In this document: one piece after another, positions 1 to 11,089 of the stretch | Numbering within the stretch: the first letter of the stretch is position 1 | Layout of the letters: every line of letters starts with the position of its first letter | NCBI GenBank assembly: GCA_963747775.1 | Contig: CAVVGT010000016.1 | Span: 1-64,000 of the forward strand | Length of the DNA: 64,000 bases | Source: JAGVSZ01 sp963747775 | GTDB taxonomy: Bacteria; Pseudomonadota; Gammaproteobacteria; Burkholderiales; SG8-39 | Reading direction: 5' to 3' | Notes under the pieces: model-generated | Database searches by the model: none | The model's input: only the letters and a program-made list of their open reading frames with translations | What the model was told of the DNA's origin: nothing | Made by a program: the position numbers and the translations under genes

Positions 1-1151
1 GCGTTCAACCTCGGCGAGCCGCTCGTCGAGGATTTGCTCGCAGGTCGCCGCGGTCGCCCTCCGCAAACACGGTGAGCACGGGATCGCCCTCGGCGATGTT
101 GCTCTCCGGCGAGGGGACGTCGGCCAGCTCGCGGCGCTGTGGATCTACGCTTGTTCGCTCGATCGCCCAACGGAAAAACGCCGTTGGTGACGATAGCGTC
201 CTGGCGGGCGAATAGGATCGCCTTGCCAAAAGTCGTCGCTTCGCACTCTGCGTGGACGCCAATCGGATTGAAGCGGCGCGAGGGCGCCCTGACAGGCGGC
301 GACGTGCGCGGCGACGATCGAGCGACGGCACGCGCGCTCCACTATTTCCATCGACGCCGAGTACCGCGGGTTGATCTCGATCACCCACGCCCGATCGTCG
401 GCAAGCACCAGATCGACGCCGACCAATCCGCGGAGTTGAAATCTGCTGGCCAGCAAGTCGCCGAGCTGGTCGAGTTGTACGGCAACGGCCGAGCTGATCG
501 ACGGCATGCTGATCGACCCGCAGTAACGCCAACGTCCGGCGCCAGTGTCGCGTGAGCCCATCCGCTGTCGCGTCACTCCCAAGAGCCAGGCGCGATCCTC
601 GAAAACAACAAACGCCGCGGAGGCTGGCGTGCCTTCGACGTCGCGCTGGAAGACGGCGTGCTCGCGAGTCGTGCGCGCACCAATGCAGCGTCGCTCGCTG
701 AGGCTCCAGACGCCGACGCCGCTGGCGTCGCGGTAGGTCTTGCACAACCACGAACCGTCGAGCGGCAAGCCCGCGGGCGAGTCGGTGGTTTCGGGAAACC
801 AGAGGCCGGCGTCGCCCAGTTCCTGCTGCAATCGGAGCGGATCGCGAACCTGTCGCAGCGACGTCGCCCGCCGTTGCCCAACAGCGGTCGCAACGCCGCC
901 ATCTGATCGACCAATTGCGGGTGATTCTCCAGCGCGCCGGTGTACATCCAGGCGTCGCACGGCGTCGCCGCGAGCCAGTCGGCCAGCGCTTCGGGGTAAT
1001 CCGTGATGCGCGTCGCCGGGCACGCACGCTGGAGGTCGGCGTCGGCGAACAGGTCGGCGGCGACGACTTCGAATCCCGCCCGCAACGCCGAAAACGCCGC
1101 CGCCCGCGCGCTGGCGCCGACGATCGCGAGCTTGCGGATGCGGTCGGTCAT
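1..1151 (-). CDS. ATP-grasp domain protein (partial, frameshifted)
   Basis: The N-terminus begins MTDRIRKLAIVGASARAAAF, a Rossmann-like start seen in ATP-grasp enzymes that act with C1 (tetrahydromethanopterin) genes in planctomycetes and methylotrophs. The middle reads FVVFEDRAWLLGVTRQ, and the C-terminal half carries the ATP-grasp metal/ATP segment DLVLADDRAWVIEINPRYS. Near the window edge LADVPSPES and DPVLTVFAEGD follow. At least two frameshifts split it (about 860 and near 190), and the frame stays open at position 1, so the C-terminus lies outside. It starts 55 nt after mazG-like and is probably co-transcribed. The superfamily is clear; the substrate is not, and the C1 link is inference from family memory. 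Confidence 0.75.
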
Positions 1152-1206
1152 GCGCGTGTCGCCGCAACGTCATTTAGCCTCCGGTCATTGACCGGCGGCT
1201 AACTAC

Positions 1207-1578
1207 TCATGCGCCGCCCTGTCGTCGCGACCGATACCGGCCGCGGAATTCGTCGGCCGGATACTTCAGCGCGTTCTTCACCATCTTGTCGCGGATCGTG
1301 TCGGCGACGTCGATGCCCAGCTCGTTGGCCAGCGCCAGTCCGTAGCCGATCACGTCGGCCAGTTCCTCGCCGATGGCCGCGAGCTTCTCGCCGGTCGTCG
1401 ACCAGCGCCCGCGAGGCGTCGACGTGAGCCACTGAAAGTGCTCCATCAACTCGGCCGCTTCGATCGCCAGCGCCATCGACAGGTTCTTCGGCGCGTGAAA
1501 CTGGCGCCAGTCGCGCTCGTCGACGAACTTGCGAATGATCTCGCGCAGCTCGCTGATCGTGGTCGTCGCGTCGCTCAT
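1207..1578 (-). CDS. MazG-like nucleotide pyrophosphohydrolase
   Basis: This 123-residue intact ORF matches the short all-alpha NTP pyrophosphohydrolase family (MazG-like/dCTPase type) that hydrolyses (d)NTPs to NMP and pyrophosphate. The metal-binding signature is visible as EAAELMEHFQW (about residues 40-50) and, later, EELADVIGYGL (about 71-81), the EExxE...ExxD pattern. The C-terminal KMVKNALKYP segment is also typical. Its ATG overlaps the stop of the upstream pseudo-receiver gene in an ATGA, which suggests translational coupling. It is one of the few genes in this part of the window without a frameshift. The nucleotide substrate cannot be told from sequence; house-cleaning of the dNTP pool is the usual family role. 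Confidence 0.9.
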   Translation of the reverse strand: MSDATTTISELREIIRKFVDERDWRQFHAPKNLSMALAIEAAELMEHFQWLTSTPRGRWSTTGEKLAAIGEELADVIGYGLALANELGIDVADTIRDKMVKNALKYPADEFRGRYRSRRQGGA

Positions 1579-2613
1579 GCGGCCGATTGGTAGAGAACGG
1601 CGCGCGACCGTCGCGCGGCGGGGTCGAAGCCCGGCAGCAGCAGCTGCCGCGGCGGATGGCGGCGCTCATGATAGCGCTCGCGGTAGCCGTCTGCCAAGTG
1701 TCCCATCACCTCGAGGGCCAGCAGGTCGGCCCGGTTCATCACGTGCCGGGCGCTGCGGTTGCCGAGCCCGGCGACCAGTTCCTCGAGCACCTCGACGTGC
1801 AGCTGCATCGTGCGCTGGGCCGGACATGTTCGAGCCGGCCAGCAGCTCGGCCAGCGCCGCCATTTCGTCGGCCAGGTTGCCGGCGCCCATGATGACGTAG
1901 GCCCGCAGCATCTCGCGGTAGTGTGCCACCAGCGTCCGCGGGCAGCTCCGGCGACTGGCCGCGTCGCCGCCAGCGTCGGCGCTGCGCGACGACAGCCGGC
2001 TTGCATCGCGCGGCTGTCGCCGCTCTGTCGGCGCGTCGCCGTCTTGCAGCAGCTCGCAGATCGGCGATCAGCGCCCGCTGCTGTTCGAGCAGTCGCTCGG
2101 CTTCCTGGTGCTCCTGCTGCAGCCGCTGCCGCTCGGCTTGGATGAGTCGACGGTTTTCGCGCGACAGGTTGAATCGCTGGATCGCCCGGGCGAACTTCCA
2201 CAGCAGGCCGCGGACCGTGGTCTCGCGCGACGCAGCAGTAGTCGTCGGCGCCGGCTTCGTAGCAGACGGCGTCGAGCGCGCTGCGGCGGCTCGTTGCCGA
2301 GGATGATCAGCGGCTCGTCGCCGCCGCCGGCGCGAAAGCCGTCGACGAATTCGATGGCGTCGAGCACGCGGCGGCTCGTGGCTCACCAGCATCGCGTCGA
2401 ACACCTCGTCGCGCAGCCGGGCGAGGCCGGCGGTGACGCCGATCGACTTCTTCGAGCACGATCTGCGCGGCGCCGTCGGCGGCGAACGCCTCGGCCAGCC
2501 AGTGGCCGGCGCCGTCGCGCGGGGTGATGTACAGCACCTTGATGCGCGGCGGCAGCCCGAGCGGCGAGGCCGCTGAGGCGAGCGGCGAGGCTGTCGACGG
2601 CGCGTGCCGTCAT
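1575..2613 (-). CDS. Pseudo-receiver coiled-coil protein (frameshifted)
   Basis: Bridging several frameshifts gives about 345 residues. The N-terminal part, VLYITPRDGAGHWLAEAFAA ... LIILGNEPPQ ... CYEAGADDYCCVRETTV, has the fold pattern of a CheY receiver. The position of the phospho-acceptor Asp reads FDAMLVSHEP, and the conserved Lys region lacks the usual K-P, so it looks like a non-phosphorylatable receiver. A coiled coil follows (RLQQEHQEAERLLEQQRAL), then a C-terminal helical region ending VMGHLADGYRERYHERRHPP. The start chosen is ATG at 2613 (MTARAVDSLAARL). Its stop overlaps the MazG-like start. It may be a signalling adaptor; no output domain is recognised. Confidence 0.6.
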
Positions 2614-2820
2614 GGGACCAGCCCGCCAGGCTACAGGAGCAAGAATCGCGGCGAAAGGTAGCGAATCCGGCGCAGGCGGCGTCAATTGCGGTCGGCGACT
2701 CGGTCGCGCGCATGGGGCGATTCCCGGTGATCGCGCGGCTGCCTTAGAATGGACGGCGATCGGCGCCAGCACGGCTAGCGATGCGCTCGAGCTTTCACGA
2801 CCGGCACGCGGAACCACTCC

Positions 2821-3993
2821 ATGCGAATTGCCTACCTCGATTGTGCCAGCGGCATCAGCGGCGACATGACGCTGGGCGCCCTGGTCGACGCCGGCGTCGA
2901 TCTGGCCGCGGTCCAGGCGGGCATCGATTCGCTCGGCCTGCCCAGCTGCCGGCTGGCGACCGCCGAGGTGAAGAAGAAGGGCTTCCGCGCCCTGCAGCTC
3001 ACGGTCGAGCACGAGCCGGAGCACAAGCACCGGCACCTGCACCACATCACGGCGATGATCGACGGCAGCATCGCTCACGCCGCGGCAGCGGGAGCTGGCC
3101 ACGCGCATCTTCCGCCGGCTGGCCGAGGCCGAGGCCAAGGTCCACGGCACGACGATCGAGAAGGTCCACTTCCACGAGGTCGGCGCCGTCGATTCGATCG
3201 CCGACATCGTCGGCTCGGCGATCGCCTGGGACCTGCTGGGCGTCGAGCGGATCGTCTGCTCGCCCGTGCCGACCGGGAGCGGGTTCGTCGAGATCGCCCA
3301 CGGCCGCTGTGCGATTCCCGCGCCGGCGACGGCCGAGCTGCTTGCGCGGCGTGCCGCTGGCCGACTTCGCCGTGCGAGGGCGAGCTGACCACGCCGACCG
3401 GCGCCGCGATCGTCGCGACGCTGGTCGACGAGTTCGGCCCGCTGCCGGCGATGACGATCGAGCGGATCGGCTACGGCGCGGGGCAGAAGGATTTCGACGC
3501 ACGCCAATCTGCTGCGGCTGATCGTCGGGGCAGACGGCGACTCGGCGGCGGCGACGCGACACGATCGTGCTGCTTGGAAACCAATCTCGACGACGCCACG
3601 GGCGAGTCGATCGGCTACTGCGCCGAGCAGCTGTGGAAGGCCGGGGCGCTCGACGTGTCGACGACGCCGCTGGCGATGAAGAAGAATCGGCCGGGCGTGC
3701 TGCTGGCGGTGCAGTGCCGGCCGGCGGACGCCGAGAAGCTGGCCGGCGATCGTGTTTCGCGAGACGACGGCGCTGGGCCTGCGGCGGTCGACGGTCGCAG
3801 CGGATGACGCTGCCGCGGCGGCGCGTGACGGTGGAGACGCCGTTCGGCCCGATCGCGGGCGTCGTCGCGACGCTGCCGGACGGGAGCGAGCGGTTTTCGC
3901 CGGAGTACGAGGCGTGCGCCACGATCGCGGCGGCAAAAGGCGTTGCTTTGGCGGAGGTGCAGGCGGCGGCGGTGCGGGCGTTCGAAGCGCTGA
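2821..3993 (+). CDS. larC: LarC, nickel-pincer cofactor biosynthesis protein (frameshifted)
   Basis: The start MRIAYLDCASGISGDMTLGA is diagnostic for LarC (formerly DUF111/UPF0272), the CTP-dependent cyclometallase that inserts Ni into the pyridinium pincer nucleotide used by lactate racemase and related enzymes. Further family segments appear across frames: IEKVHFHEVGAVDSIADIVG, TTPTGAAIVATLVDEFGPLP, ETNLDDATGESIGYCAEQLW and VTVETPFGPIAGVVATLPDG. At least three indels break it (about 3080, 3345 and 3500, with another near the end). The TGA at 3991 in the shifted frame gives about 390 residues, the family length. It runs convergent to gyrA with only 18 nt between stops. LarB and LarE are not in the window. 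Confidence 0.93.
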
Positions 3994-4011
3994 GGCGTCG
4001 CCGCAGCGTGG

Positions 4012-6815
4012 TCATGATTCGGATCCTCGTCGGTGTGGCGGCTTCGCCGGGACTGCTGAGCGACTCCTCGGCCGGCAGGCGGCCTCGTCGCCGCCGTTTT
4101 CGTCTTTGCGGCACGCGGACCACGGCGGCCAGCGTGTCGCCTTCGTCGAGGCGTCATGATCCGCACGCCCTGCGTGTTGCGGCCGATGACGCTGATGTCG
4201 CCGGCCGCGATCCGCTGGATCTTGCCGCGGGCGGTCATCATCAGCAGTTCGTCGTCGTCGTCGACGCGGACGATGCCGATCACCGGGCCGTTGCGGTCGG
4301 TGGTCTTGATGTCGCGCAGGCCCTTGCCGCCGCGGCGCTGCGTGCGGTAGCGGCTGCCGGAGCGAGCTGCTTCGTCCTCGTCGCCTTCGTCGTCGGCGTC
4401 GACGGCTCGCTCGGCGGCGGCTCGCCGTCGGCGTCGTCGTCGTCGGCGATCGCGGCGTCGCCGTCGCCGGCGGCGGCTGTTCGGGCCGAACGGCGTCCGC
4501 TTGCCGTAGCCGTTCTCGCAGGCGGTCAGCAGCGTGGCGTCGGGATCGGCCACGACCATGCCGACCAGCGCGTCGCCGCGCCGAGAGCTGATGCCCTTCA
4601 CGCCGCTGGTGTTGCGGCCCATCGGCCGGGCGTCGGCCTCGCTGAAGCGAATCGCCATGCCGCTGGCCGTGGCCAGCACGACCTCGTCGCCCGGCTTGGT
4701 GACGACGACGTCGACCAGCTCGTCGTCCTCGCGGAGCTTGATGGCGATGATGCCGCCCTTCATCGGCCGGCTGTACTGCCTCCAGCGTCGGTCTTCTTCA
4801 CCAGCCCGCTGCGCGTGGCCATCATCAGGAAGTGGTCGGGCTGGTCGAAATCGCGCACCGCGCGGCAGTCGGCGATCTTCTCGCCCTCGGCGAGGTTGAG
4901 CAGGTTGACGACCGCCCGGCCGCGGCTCTCGCGCGCCAGCTGCGGCAGGTCGTAGACCTTCTGCCAGTAGACCTTGCCCGGTTGGTGAAGAACAGCAGGT
5001 AGTCGTGCGTGCTGGCGACGAACAGGTGCTCGATCGGATCTTCTTCCTCGGTCTTGGCCCCCTTCATCCCCTTGCCGCCGCGGCGCTGGGCGCGGTAGGT
5101 GCTGGCCGGCGTGCGCTTGATGTAGCCCTGGTGGCTGATCGTGACGACCATCGTCTCTTCGGTGATCAGGTCTTCCAGGTCGATCGCGCCGATCTCCTCG
5201 CCGCTGATCTCGGTGCGGCGCTCGTCGCCGTGCTTGCGCTTCAGCTCTCGAGCAGTCGTCGCGGATGATGCCGCAGGATGTTCTGCTCGTCGGAGAGGAT
5301 CCGCAGGTACTCGGCGATCTCCGTCGAGCAGCTCGCGATGCTCGCTCGCCGAGCTTTTCCTGCTCGAGGTTGACCAACTGGCCGAGCGTCATCCGCAGGA
5401 TCGCGTCGGCCTGCACCGGCGGTGAGCGTGTAGGTCTCGGCCACGCCGCGCTCCGCCTGGAACATGCGCGAAGCCCTCGTCGCCCAGCGCCCGCTGCATC
5501 ATGCGCGGCCGGGCGCTTCGATCGCCCATCAGCCGCGCCTTGGCCTCGGCCTGCGTCGCCGACGCGCGGATGACGCGGATCACCTCGTCGATATTGGCGT
5601 GCGCCAGCAGCAGGCCTTCGACCGTGTGCTTCCGCTGCCGGGCCCTGGCCAGCAGGAACTGCGTGCGGCGGCGAATGACCGTCACGCGATGCCGGATGAA
5701 CTCCTCCAGCATCTCCTTGAGCGACAGCGTCCGCGGCTTGCCGTCGACCAGCGCCAGGAAGATGAGCGAGAACGATGTCTTGCAGCGGCGAGAACTGGTA
5801 GAGCTGGTTGAGCACGACGTCGGGGTCGGCGTCGCGCTTCAGCTCGACGACCAGCCGCACCGGCTCCTTCAGGTCGCTCTCGTTGCGGATCGCCGGAGAT
5901 GCCCTTGATCCGGTCCTCGTTCGACCAGCTGCGGCGATCCGCTCTTCGACGCGGTCGCGCGCCTGCTGGTACGGAATCTCGGTGACGACGATCCGGTAGC
6001 GGTTCTTGCCGTACTCCTCGATGCGCGCCCGGGCGCGGACGACGATCGTGCCGCGGCCCGTGTGGTAGCCGCGGCGAATGCCGCTGCGGCCGCAGATGAT
6101 GCCGCCGGTGGGAAAGTCGGGCCCGGGCATGATCTCCAGCAGCTCGTCGATCGAGACGTCCGGCTCGTCGATCACGCGCGATCAGCGCGTCGCAGACTTC
6201 GCCCAGGTTGTGCGGCGGAATCGACGTGGCCATGCCCACCGCGATGCCGTTGGCGCCGTTGACCAGCAGGTTCGGAAACTTCGACGGCAGCACCGTCGGC
6301 TCGGTGCGCCGCTCGTCGTAGGTCGGCACGAAGTCGACCGTGTCGAGCTTCAGGTCGTCGAGCATCATCGCCGCGATCGGCGACATGCGGGCTTCGGTGT
6401 ACCGCATGGCCGCCGGCGGCAGGCCGGCGATCGAGCCGAAGTTGCCCTGCTTGTCGATCAGCACGTGCCGCATGTTCCATTCCTGGGCCATGCGGACCAG
6501 CGTGGGATAGATGACCGCTTCGCCGTGCGGGTGGTAGTTGCCGCTCGTGTCGCCGGAGATCTTCGCGCACTTCACGCGGCCGGCGCCGGGCGTGAGGTTC
6601 AGGTCGTTCATCGCGACCAGAATCCGCCGCTGCGAGGGCTTGAGCCCATCGCGCACGTCGGGCAGCGCCCGGCTGACGATGACGCTCATCGCGTACGTGA
6701 GGTAGCTGTCCTTCAGCTCGTCCTCGATCGGCAGGTCGATCAGGCGCAGCGCGATGGCTTGCTCGGGCTCGCCGGCAGCGTCCTGCGGATCGTCGGGGGG
6801 CAAGTCGGTCGACAC
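4012..6815 (-). CDS. gyrA: DNA gyrase subunit A (frameshifted)
   Basis: The ~930-residue product is the DNA breakage-reunion subunit of a type IIA topoisomerase. The N-terminus has the MSVIVSRALPDVRDGLKPSQ winged-helix region, then GDTSGNYHPHGEAVIYPTLV and the catalytic tyrosine in AAMRYTEARM. The C-terminal beta-pinwheel carries a QRRGGKG GyrA box at about 5091-5071 and a second QRRGGKG at about 4340-4320. The two boxes are separated by an acidic linker that is only visible after correcting two indels (an uncorrected frame gives poly-Arg). At the quinolone pocket the E. coli Ser83/Asp87 positions read Ala and Pro. Frameshifts recur at about 4760, 4980, 5250, 5370, 5780 and 6175. ParC is the alternative, but two GyrA boxes favour GyrA. 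Confidence 0.95.
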
Positions 6816-7355
6816 GATTTATGGTCCTTTCAGGCGGGCGATGCGGCGCTAGGAAGCGGCCGGCGCACCGCGGGTCGATGGCGTGGAAAAACGCCAGAAA
6901 TTGGCGGGTTAGACGGTGGTTCGATCGGGGCGTTCCAATCTACCAAAATTTGGCGTGCTCTTATAGCGTGGCCGGCGGCAAATGCTGGCGTGGATTCCTC
7001 GAGAAATCCAGGGTCTGGCGAACGATTTTGCTGAGGGCTCGATTTGGCGTCGGTCGCGTCGCGGCTCGGCGTTTGCCGAGCGAACATTTTGCGGCGAGAA
7101 CGGGGGTCCCACTTTTTGTCGCCGCAGAAGGTCCGACTTCTGCAGCGTCGGCGCCGAGCGGGACTCGGCGACCGTCGAGAAGTTGCGTCACTAGCGGCGT
7201 GCATTTGTCGCATTCGTTTTGCAACTTTCTGGCGATGGCTTCGATCGCACAGCGGACCGAACGGCTGCGCAGCGCGGCGATTGTGTACACAGGCGTACAG
7301 TACCATAGAGCGCGGCCATTTTCTAGTCGTCATTTCCGAAAGACGACCAAGAAAA
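6816..7355. other. Intergenic region upstream of gyrA
   Basis: No coding frame here resembles a protein family. Close to the gyrA start lies a small hairpin, GGCGTGGAAAAACGCC (about 6881-6896). The rest is the gyrA leader and the approach to the inverted-repeat element that starts at 7356. No convincing promoter was identified. Confidence 0.4.
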
Positions 7356-7547
7356 TCTCACGCAAAGGCGCTAAGGCGCAAAGGGGGAACGGAAAGAGAC
7401 GAAACCGAAGGAAAAGGGAACGCTGATTCGCGCAGGTCGTCACTGATCAGGAGTGGCGCCGATTAGGAGAAGATTGGTTTTCCGAAATTGTCCTTCTCCT
7501 TTGTTTTCATCGGCTCCGTCTTTGCGCTCCGCGCCTTTGCGTGAGGT
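7356..7547. repeat. Intergenic inverted-repeat element
   Basis: The left arm at about 7356-7385 contains CTCACGCAAAGGCGCTAAGG and the right arm at about 7519-7547 is close to its reverse complement (CTCCGCGCCTTTGCGTGAGG). Beyond the cores both arms continue into purine-rich versus pyrimidine-rich stretches that partly match in inverted orientation, giving an element of about 190 nt. The interior has no ORF of note and includes a GCTGATTCGCGCAGG-type segment. From memory, near-identical CACGCAAAGGCGC cores recur between genes in environmental planctomycetes and verrucomicrobia. It may be a MITE/REP-like element; no transposase is nearby. Confidence 0.6.
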
Positions 7548-7602
7548 ATATGAACGAGAGAGAACGCCGCACAATTGCAACGGCCTTTCCGAGCGTCAGC
7601 AT

Positions 7603-8144
7603 TCACGCCGGATGTTTTGCGGCGAGGACTTCGAGGATGGCGCGGCAGAAGTCGGGCAGGTCGTCGGGCTTGCGGCTGGAGACGAAGTGGCGGTCGACGA
7701 CGACCGGCTCGTCTTCCCAGAGGGCGCCGGCGTTGACGAGGTCGTCCTTGATGCCGGGCGAGCCGGTGACGCGCACGCCGCGGTAGACGCCGGCCGAGAT
7801 GGGAATCCAGCCGCCGTGGCAGATGGCGGCGACGAGTTTGCCCGCGGCGTGGAAGTCGCGCACGAGCTCGAGCACCTTGCGGGTCGCGCCGCAGCTTGTC
7901 GGGCATGAATCCGCCGGGGACGACCAGGCCGTCGAACCGGTCGGCGTGCATGTCGGCGATCGCGGCGTCGGCGACGCAGGGGTAGCCGTGCTTGCCGGCG
8001 TAGGTCGCGCCGGCTTCGGACCGGCGACGACGACCTCGGCGCCGGCTTCGATGCAGGCGCAGCTTCGGGTACCAGAGTTCGAGGTCTTCGTAGATCGTCG
8101 CCGACGAAGATCAGGAGGCGATGATTTGTTAGCGGATGGGTCAT
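7603..8144 (-). CDS. DJ-1/PfpI family protein (frameshifted)
   Basis: Starting at MTHPLTNHRLLIFVGDD, the merged frames give about 180 residues of the PfpI/DJ-1 class I glutamine amidotransferase-like fold. Visible pieces are GAEVVVAGP, DRFDGLVVPGGFMPDKLRRD, the nucleophile elbow AICHGGW with the catalytic Cys, and GIKDDLVNAGALWEDEPVVV. The last matches the PfpI strand-helix region with its acid residue. Members include the intracellular protease PfpI and stress-induced deglycase-type proteins; the activity here is not determined. Two or three indels occur at about 7885, 8020 and 8060. It stands alone between an intergenic repeat and a divergently placed secreted hydrolase gene. Confidence 0.88.
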
Positions 8145-8374
8145 GATGGTCTTCGACGCTCACGGGGGCTAAACCGCAAGCGACGACTGCACCGACCAAC
8201 GGGTCGGGCGAACTGGCAGCTCAGGCTTGCCTAGCGATCCGGTCGGACGGGCGATGGGTGATTGCATCGCAGCTCAGATTGTAATCGTGTATGATCACGA
8301 GCACTATTCGCAGCGGTGGCGGCTTACGCGACGGGGCTTTTTCTCGCTAGCCGCCTGCTCCAGGAGTTCAAACG

Positions 8375-9535
8375 ATGACGCGCTCGTTGTTCCTGCTTCG
8401 TATCGGGCTATTGGGTTGCCTATGCTGCGCTGGTCTCGCGGATGTTTGCCGGGCCGAGGACCCGAAGGACATTCTGTGGTTCGGCAATAGCTTTACCAAT
8501 GCCGTTTGCTGCGGCAGCACCAGGTCGGTGCCGAACGTCGTATTGGACATCGCACTCGCGGCCGGGCATGTGGCGCCGCCAACAGAAATGCGTCCGTCGA
8601 TAGCATGACGATGGAGTGGCACCGGCTGAACAACACGGCCGTCATCAACAGCGGGATCACGGCGGGAGAGAAGTGGGAAAACGTGGTGCTGCAGGATTAC
8701 TCGACGAGCCCGACGCACATCGGCAATCTGGCGTTGCACCTCACCAGCACGCTGGGGATGTACAACCTCGTAAAGGCTCACAGTCCCGAGGTGATTCCCG
8801 TTCTGTACGAAACTTCGGCGCGGGGACCCGGGCATTCGGTTTACCTTGGCGCCAGGCCCGACTTCCCGGGCGGACCGGTGCAAATGCAACAGGAACTTCG
8901 CGAGGGATACCATTTTTCCACGGACAACATCAATGCGGCGGCGGGCGCTGATCTCGTCAAGCTCGCGCGGGCCGGGGAAGCCTGGCAGGATGGTGGTTTT
9001 CCGTTGAATTTCTACGGGTCGGACATTTATCATGCCCAAAACCGTGGGACGCTGCTGAACGCGCTGGTCCTGTACGGCACGATTTACGACGACGTGACCA
9101 CGAGCGACATCGACCTCAGCACGGTGGTGACGAAATTGAACCTCTCGGCGGCGGACGGGCAGCTCGTGGCGGGGCTGGCCGACGGCGTGCTGGGGTCGGA
9201 GCCGTTTGGGCCGGGCGATTACAACGAAGACGGGGACGTTAACCAGCTCGATCTGGAGGATTGGGGCGGTCAATTCGGACAATCGGAGCCTGAAATGGGC
9301 GCCGACGGCAACGGCGATGGAAAGGTCGACGGCGCGGATATGTTGGCGTGGCAGCGCATTGCTTCACGCGAGGCGGCCGGCGCGGCGGCGGCGAGCGTGG
9401 CGACGCCGGAGCCTGGTGGATCTTGGCTGTTGGTTGTGGGGGCGGGAGTTGGATTTATGGTCGCGAGAGACGCGGGCGTCGGGGCGTATGTTCAGCGCGT
9501 CGGCCGGACCGGCGATGCCATCGCCGGCTTTATAG
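8375..9535 (+). CDS. Secreted SGNH-type hydrolase with dockerin-like repeats and PEP-CTERM anchor (frameshifted)
   Basis: An AGGAG ribosome site at 8362 precedes ATG 8375. A signal peptide (LLRIGLLGCLCCAGLADVCR) leads into DILWFGNSFTN, the SGNH block I motif with its nucleophile Ser. Later GSDIYHAQNRGTLLNALVLY fits block V with the D-x-x-H pair. Two dockerin-like Ca-binding repeats follow (GDYNEDGDVNQLDLEDW and GADGNGDGKVDGADMLAWQR), then a PEP-CTERM tail (ATPEPGGSWLLVVGAGVGF). That tail implies exosortase-dependent sorting to the envelope. One frameshift lies near 8590 and another near the C-terminus, so the stop at 9535 is an estimate. Carbohydrate or ester hydrolysis is inferred; the substrate is unknown. 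Confidence 0.8.
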
Positions 9536-9921
9536 AGAGGGGCGCCGGCTTGCTAGCGTGGGGGGTGAATCGGGGTTGCCCCGTTCGGCGGTTTCCCCAT
9601 AATCACCCCCTGTTCGTTGGGATTTGCGCCGCCGACGGCTTGCTGCTTGCAGCTGGTCGTGCGGCGCGGGTTCCTTCGCCGCGGCGGCGTGATCGGGCGA
9701 ATTCAACCTCACCCCCTCAAGCAACTGGCGGTACGCGGATCGGGCTTTCAATTTCATGGCCTGGCCGCGGCACAAAGGAATCTGTGTAGGTCGACCCTGC
9801 CCGGCGTGCTTTGGCGCCACGGGCGGCGCGGCCAAAACTTAGACGGCATGAAAGTCCGGCATGATGCTGGGCGGGCCGTCGCGCCTCCTGTGAATTCATG
9901 GATGAAGGAAAGGGCGCCTCA
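9536..9921. other. Intergenic, no gene seen
   Basis: I see no supported coding frame, RNA gene or repeat here. The last ~20 bases carry a purine-rich GAAGGAAAGGG stretch that can serve as ribosome site for the next gene. Confidence 0.4.
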
Positions 9922-11089
9922 ATGACCAAAGGATTGGCCGCACTATTGCTATCGGCCGTCGGCGGCCTCGCGTGCCTGGCGGCGACGCCGGCGCAGGCTC
10001 AGACCATCAAGACGGAGACCGGCCGGCTGCAGGCGCTCATCGCCGGCTTGCTAGCAGCGACTATGTGCATCGACGAGTCGCCGCTGGACCCGCGGCCGTA
10101 CGTCGATCCGACGCCGGCGCTCAACGACTTCCGCCACCTGGCCGCGGCGCTGGCTTGGGGCGACGTGGAGGACGCCGCCCGCAAGGCGGCCAAGCTCGAC
10201 TACGAGGTCGTCGAGTTCACCGACTCGCAGACCAAGAAGCGAGTACTACGTGCTGCGCGAGGACTTGAGCCGGGTCGAAGCCGATCCGCGGCTGGGGCTC
10301 GTACATCGTCAATCCGCACAGCCGCATCGACGCGCTGGTCGAGGCGCCGCACCCGATCGCCGACGTGCAAACGCCGGAGATCGGCGGCCTGGTGTTCGAG
10401 TACGCCGGCGGCGAAGGGCTTTCTGCTGGCCGGCGCCCATCGCGACGAAGGCCGACGTGCCCGACCTGGTCGACAGCATCTTTCATCAGGTGCACACGGC
10501 GTGGATCGGGCCGACGGCGCGGGTGACGGCGTGGCAGATTCACGGCTTCGACGGCGGCAAGCACGACTTTCCCCACGGCGCCGAGGTGGTGGCCTCGACC
10601 GGCAACGGCGAAGTGGCCCCGAGGTGCGCGAACCTGCGACGCCCTGTTGGAGAATCGCGGGCTGACCAGCTACGTGTTCAACGACAAGGCGGCCGACTCG
10701 CGGCTCAACCAGCGACTCAACGGCGGCGTGCCCGGCGTGACGTTCACCTCGCTGGCGGCCACGCAAGAACGAGCAAGGCCGACTGTCGCGGAGTCTGGGC
10801 GGGTCGTTTGTGCACGTGGAGCTGGAAGTCGAGCGTGCGCGCGCAGCGCCGCCAACCGCGAGCTGGCGGCGACGGTGATCGCGGCCGCGATGGCGCGGCG
10901 CCGACCGCGCGACCGACGACGACGGCGCCAAGCTGCTGCTCACCTCGCTGGAGATCCGGCCGAGGCGGCGGAGGCGAAGCCGGCTCGGTCGACGAGTCGA
11001 CGAGCAAGGCCGCGGGCCGAGTCCGCCGGCCGATCGCGTCGCCGCCAAGGACGCCCGACGATCCGAGTCGCGGCGTCGCGCCGCCTTGA
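9922..11089 (+). CDS. Secreted hypothetical protein (frameshifted)
   Basis: The ATG at 9922 follows a strong purine-rich site and opens a Sec signal peptide (LLLSAVGGLACLAATPAQAQ). The mature part includes LNDFRHLAAALAWGDVEDAA, GGLVFEYAGGEGFLLAGAHR, TAWIGPTARVTAWQIHGFDG, TSYVFNDKAADSRLNQRLNG and a C-terminal FVHVELEVERAR. It has no catalytic motif that I recognise. The repeated WQIHGFDGGKH and SFVHVELE pieces look conserved and may be active-site or ligand segments. Four or more indels (about 10235, 10300, 10420, 10630 and 10770) break it, and the exact stop is uncertain. It is probably a periplasmic enzyme or binding protein specific to planctomycetes; I cannot assign a function. Confidence 0.55.

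Noticed and set aside
4425..4475. Poly-arginine tract in GyrA
   Set aside because: It results from two compensating indels; the alternative frame gives an acidic linker consistent with the flanking DDEGDEDE sequence.
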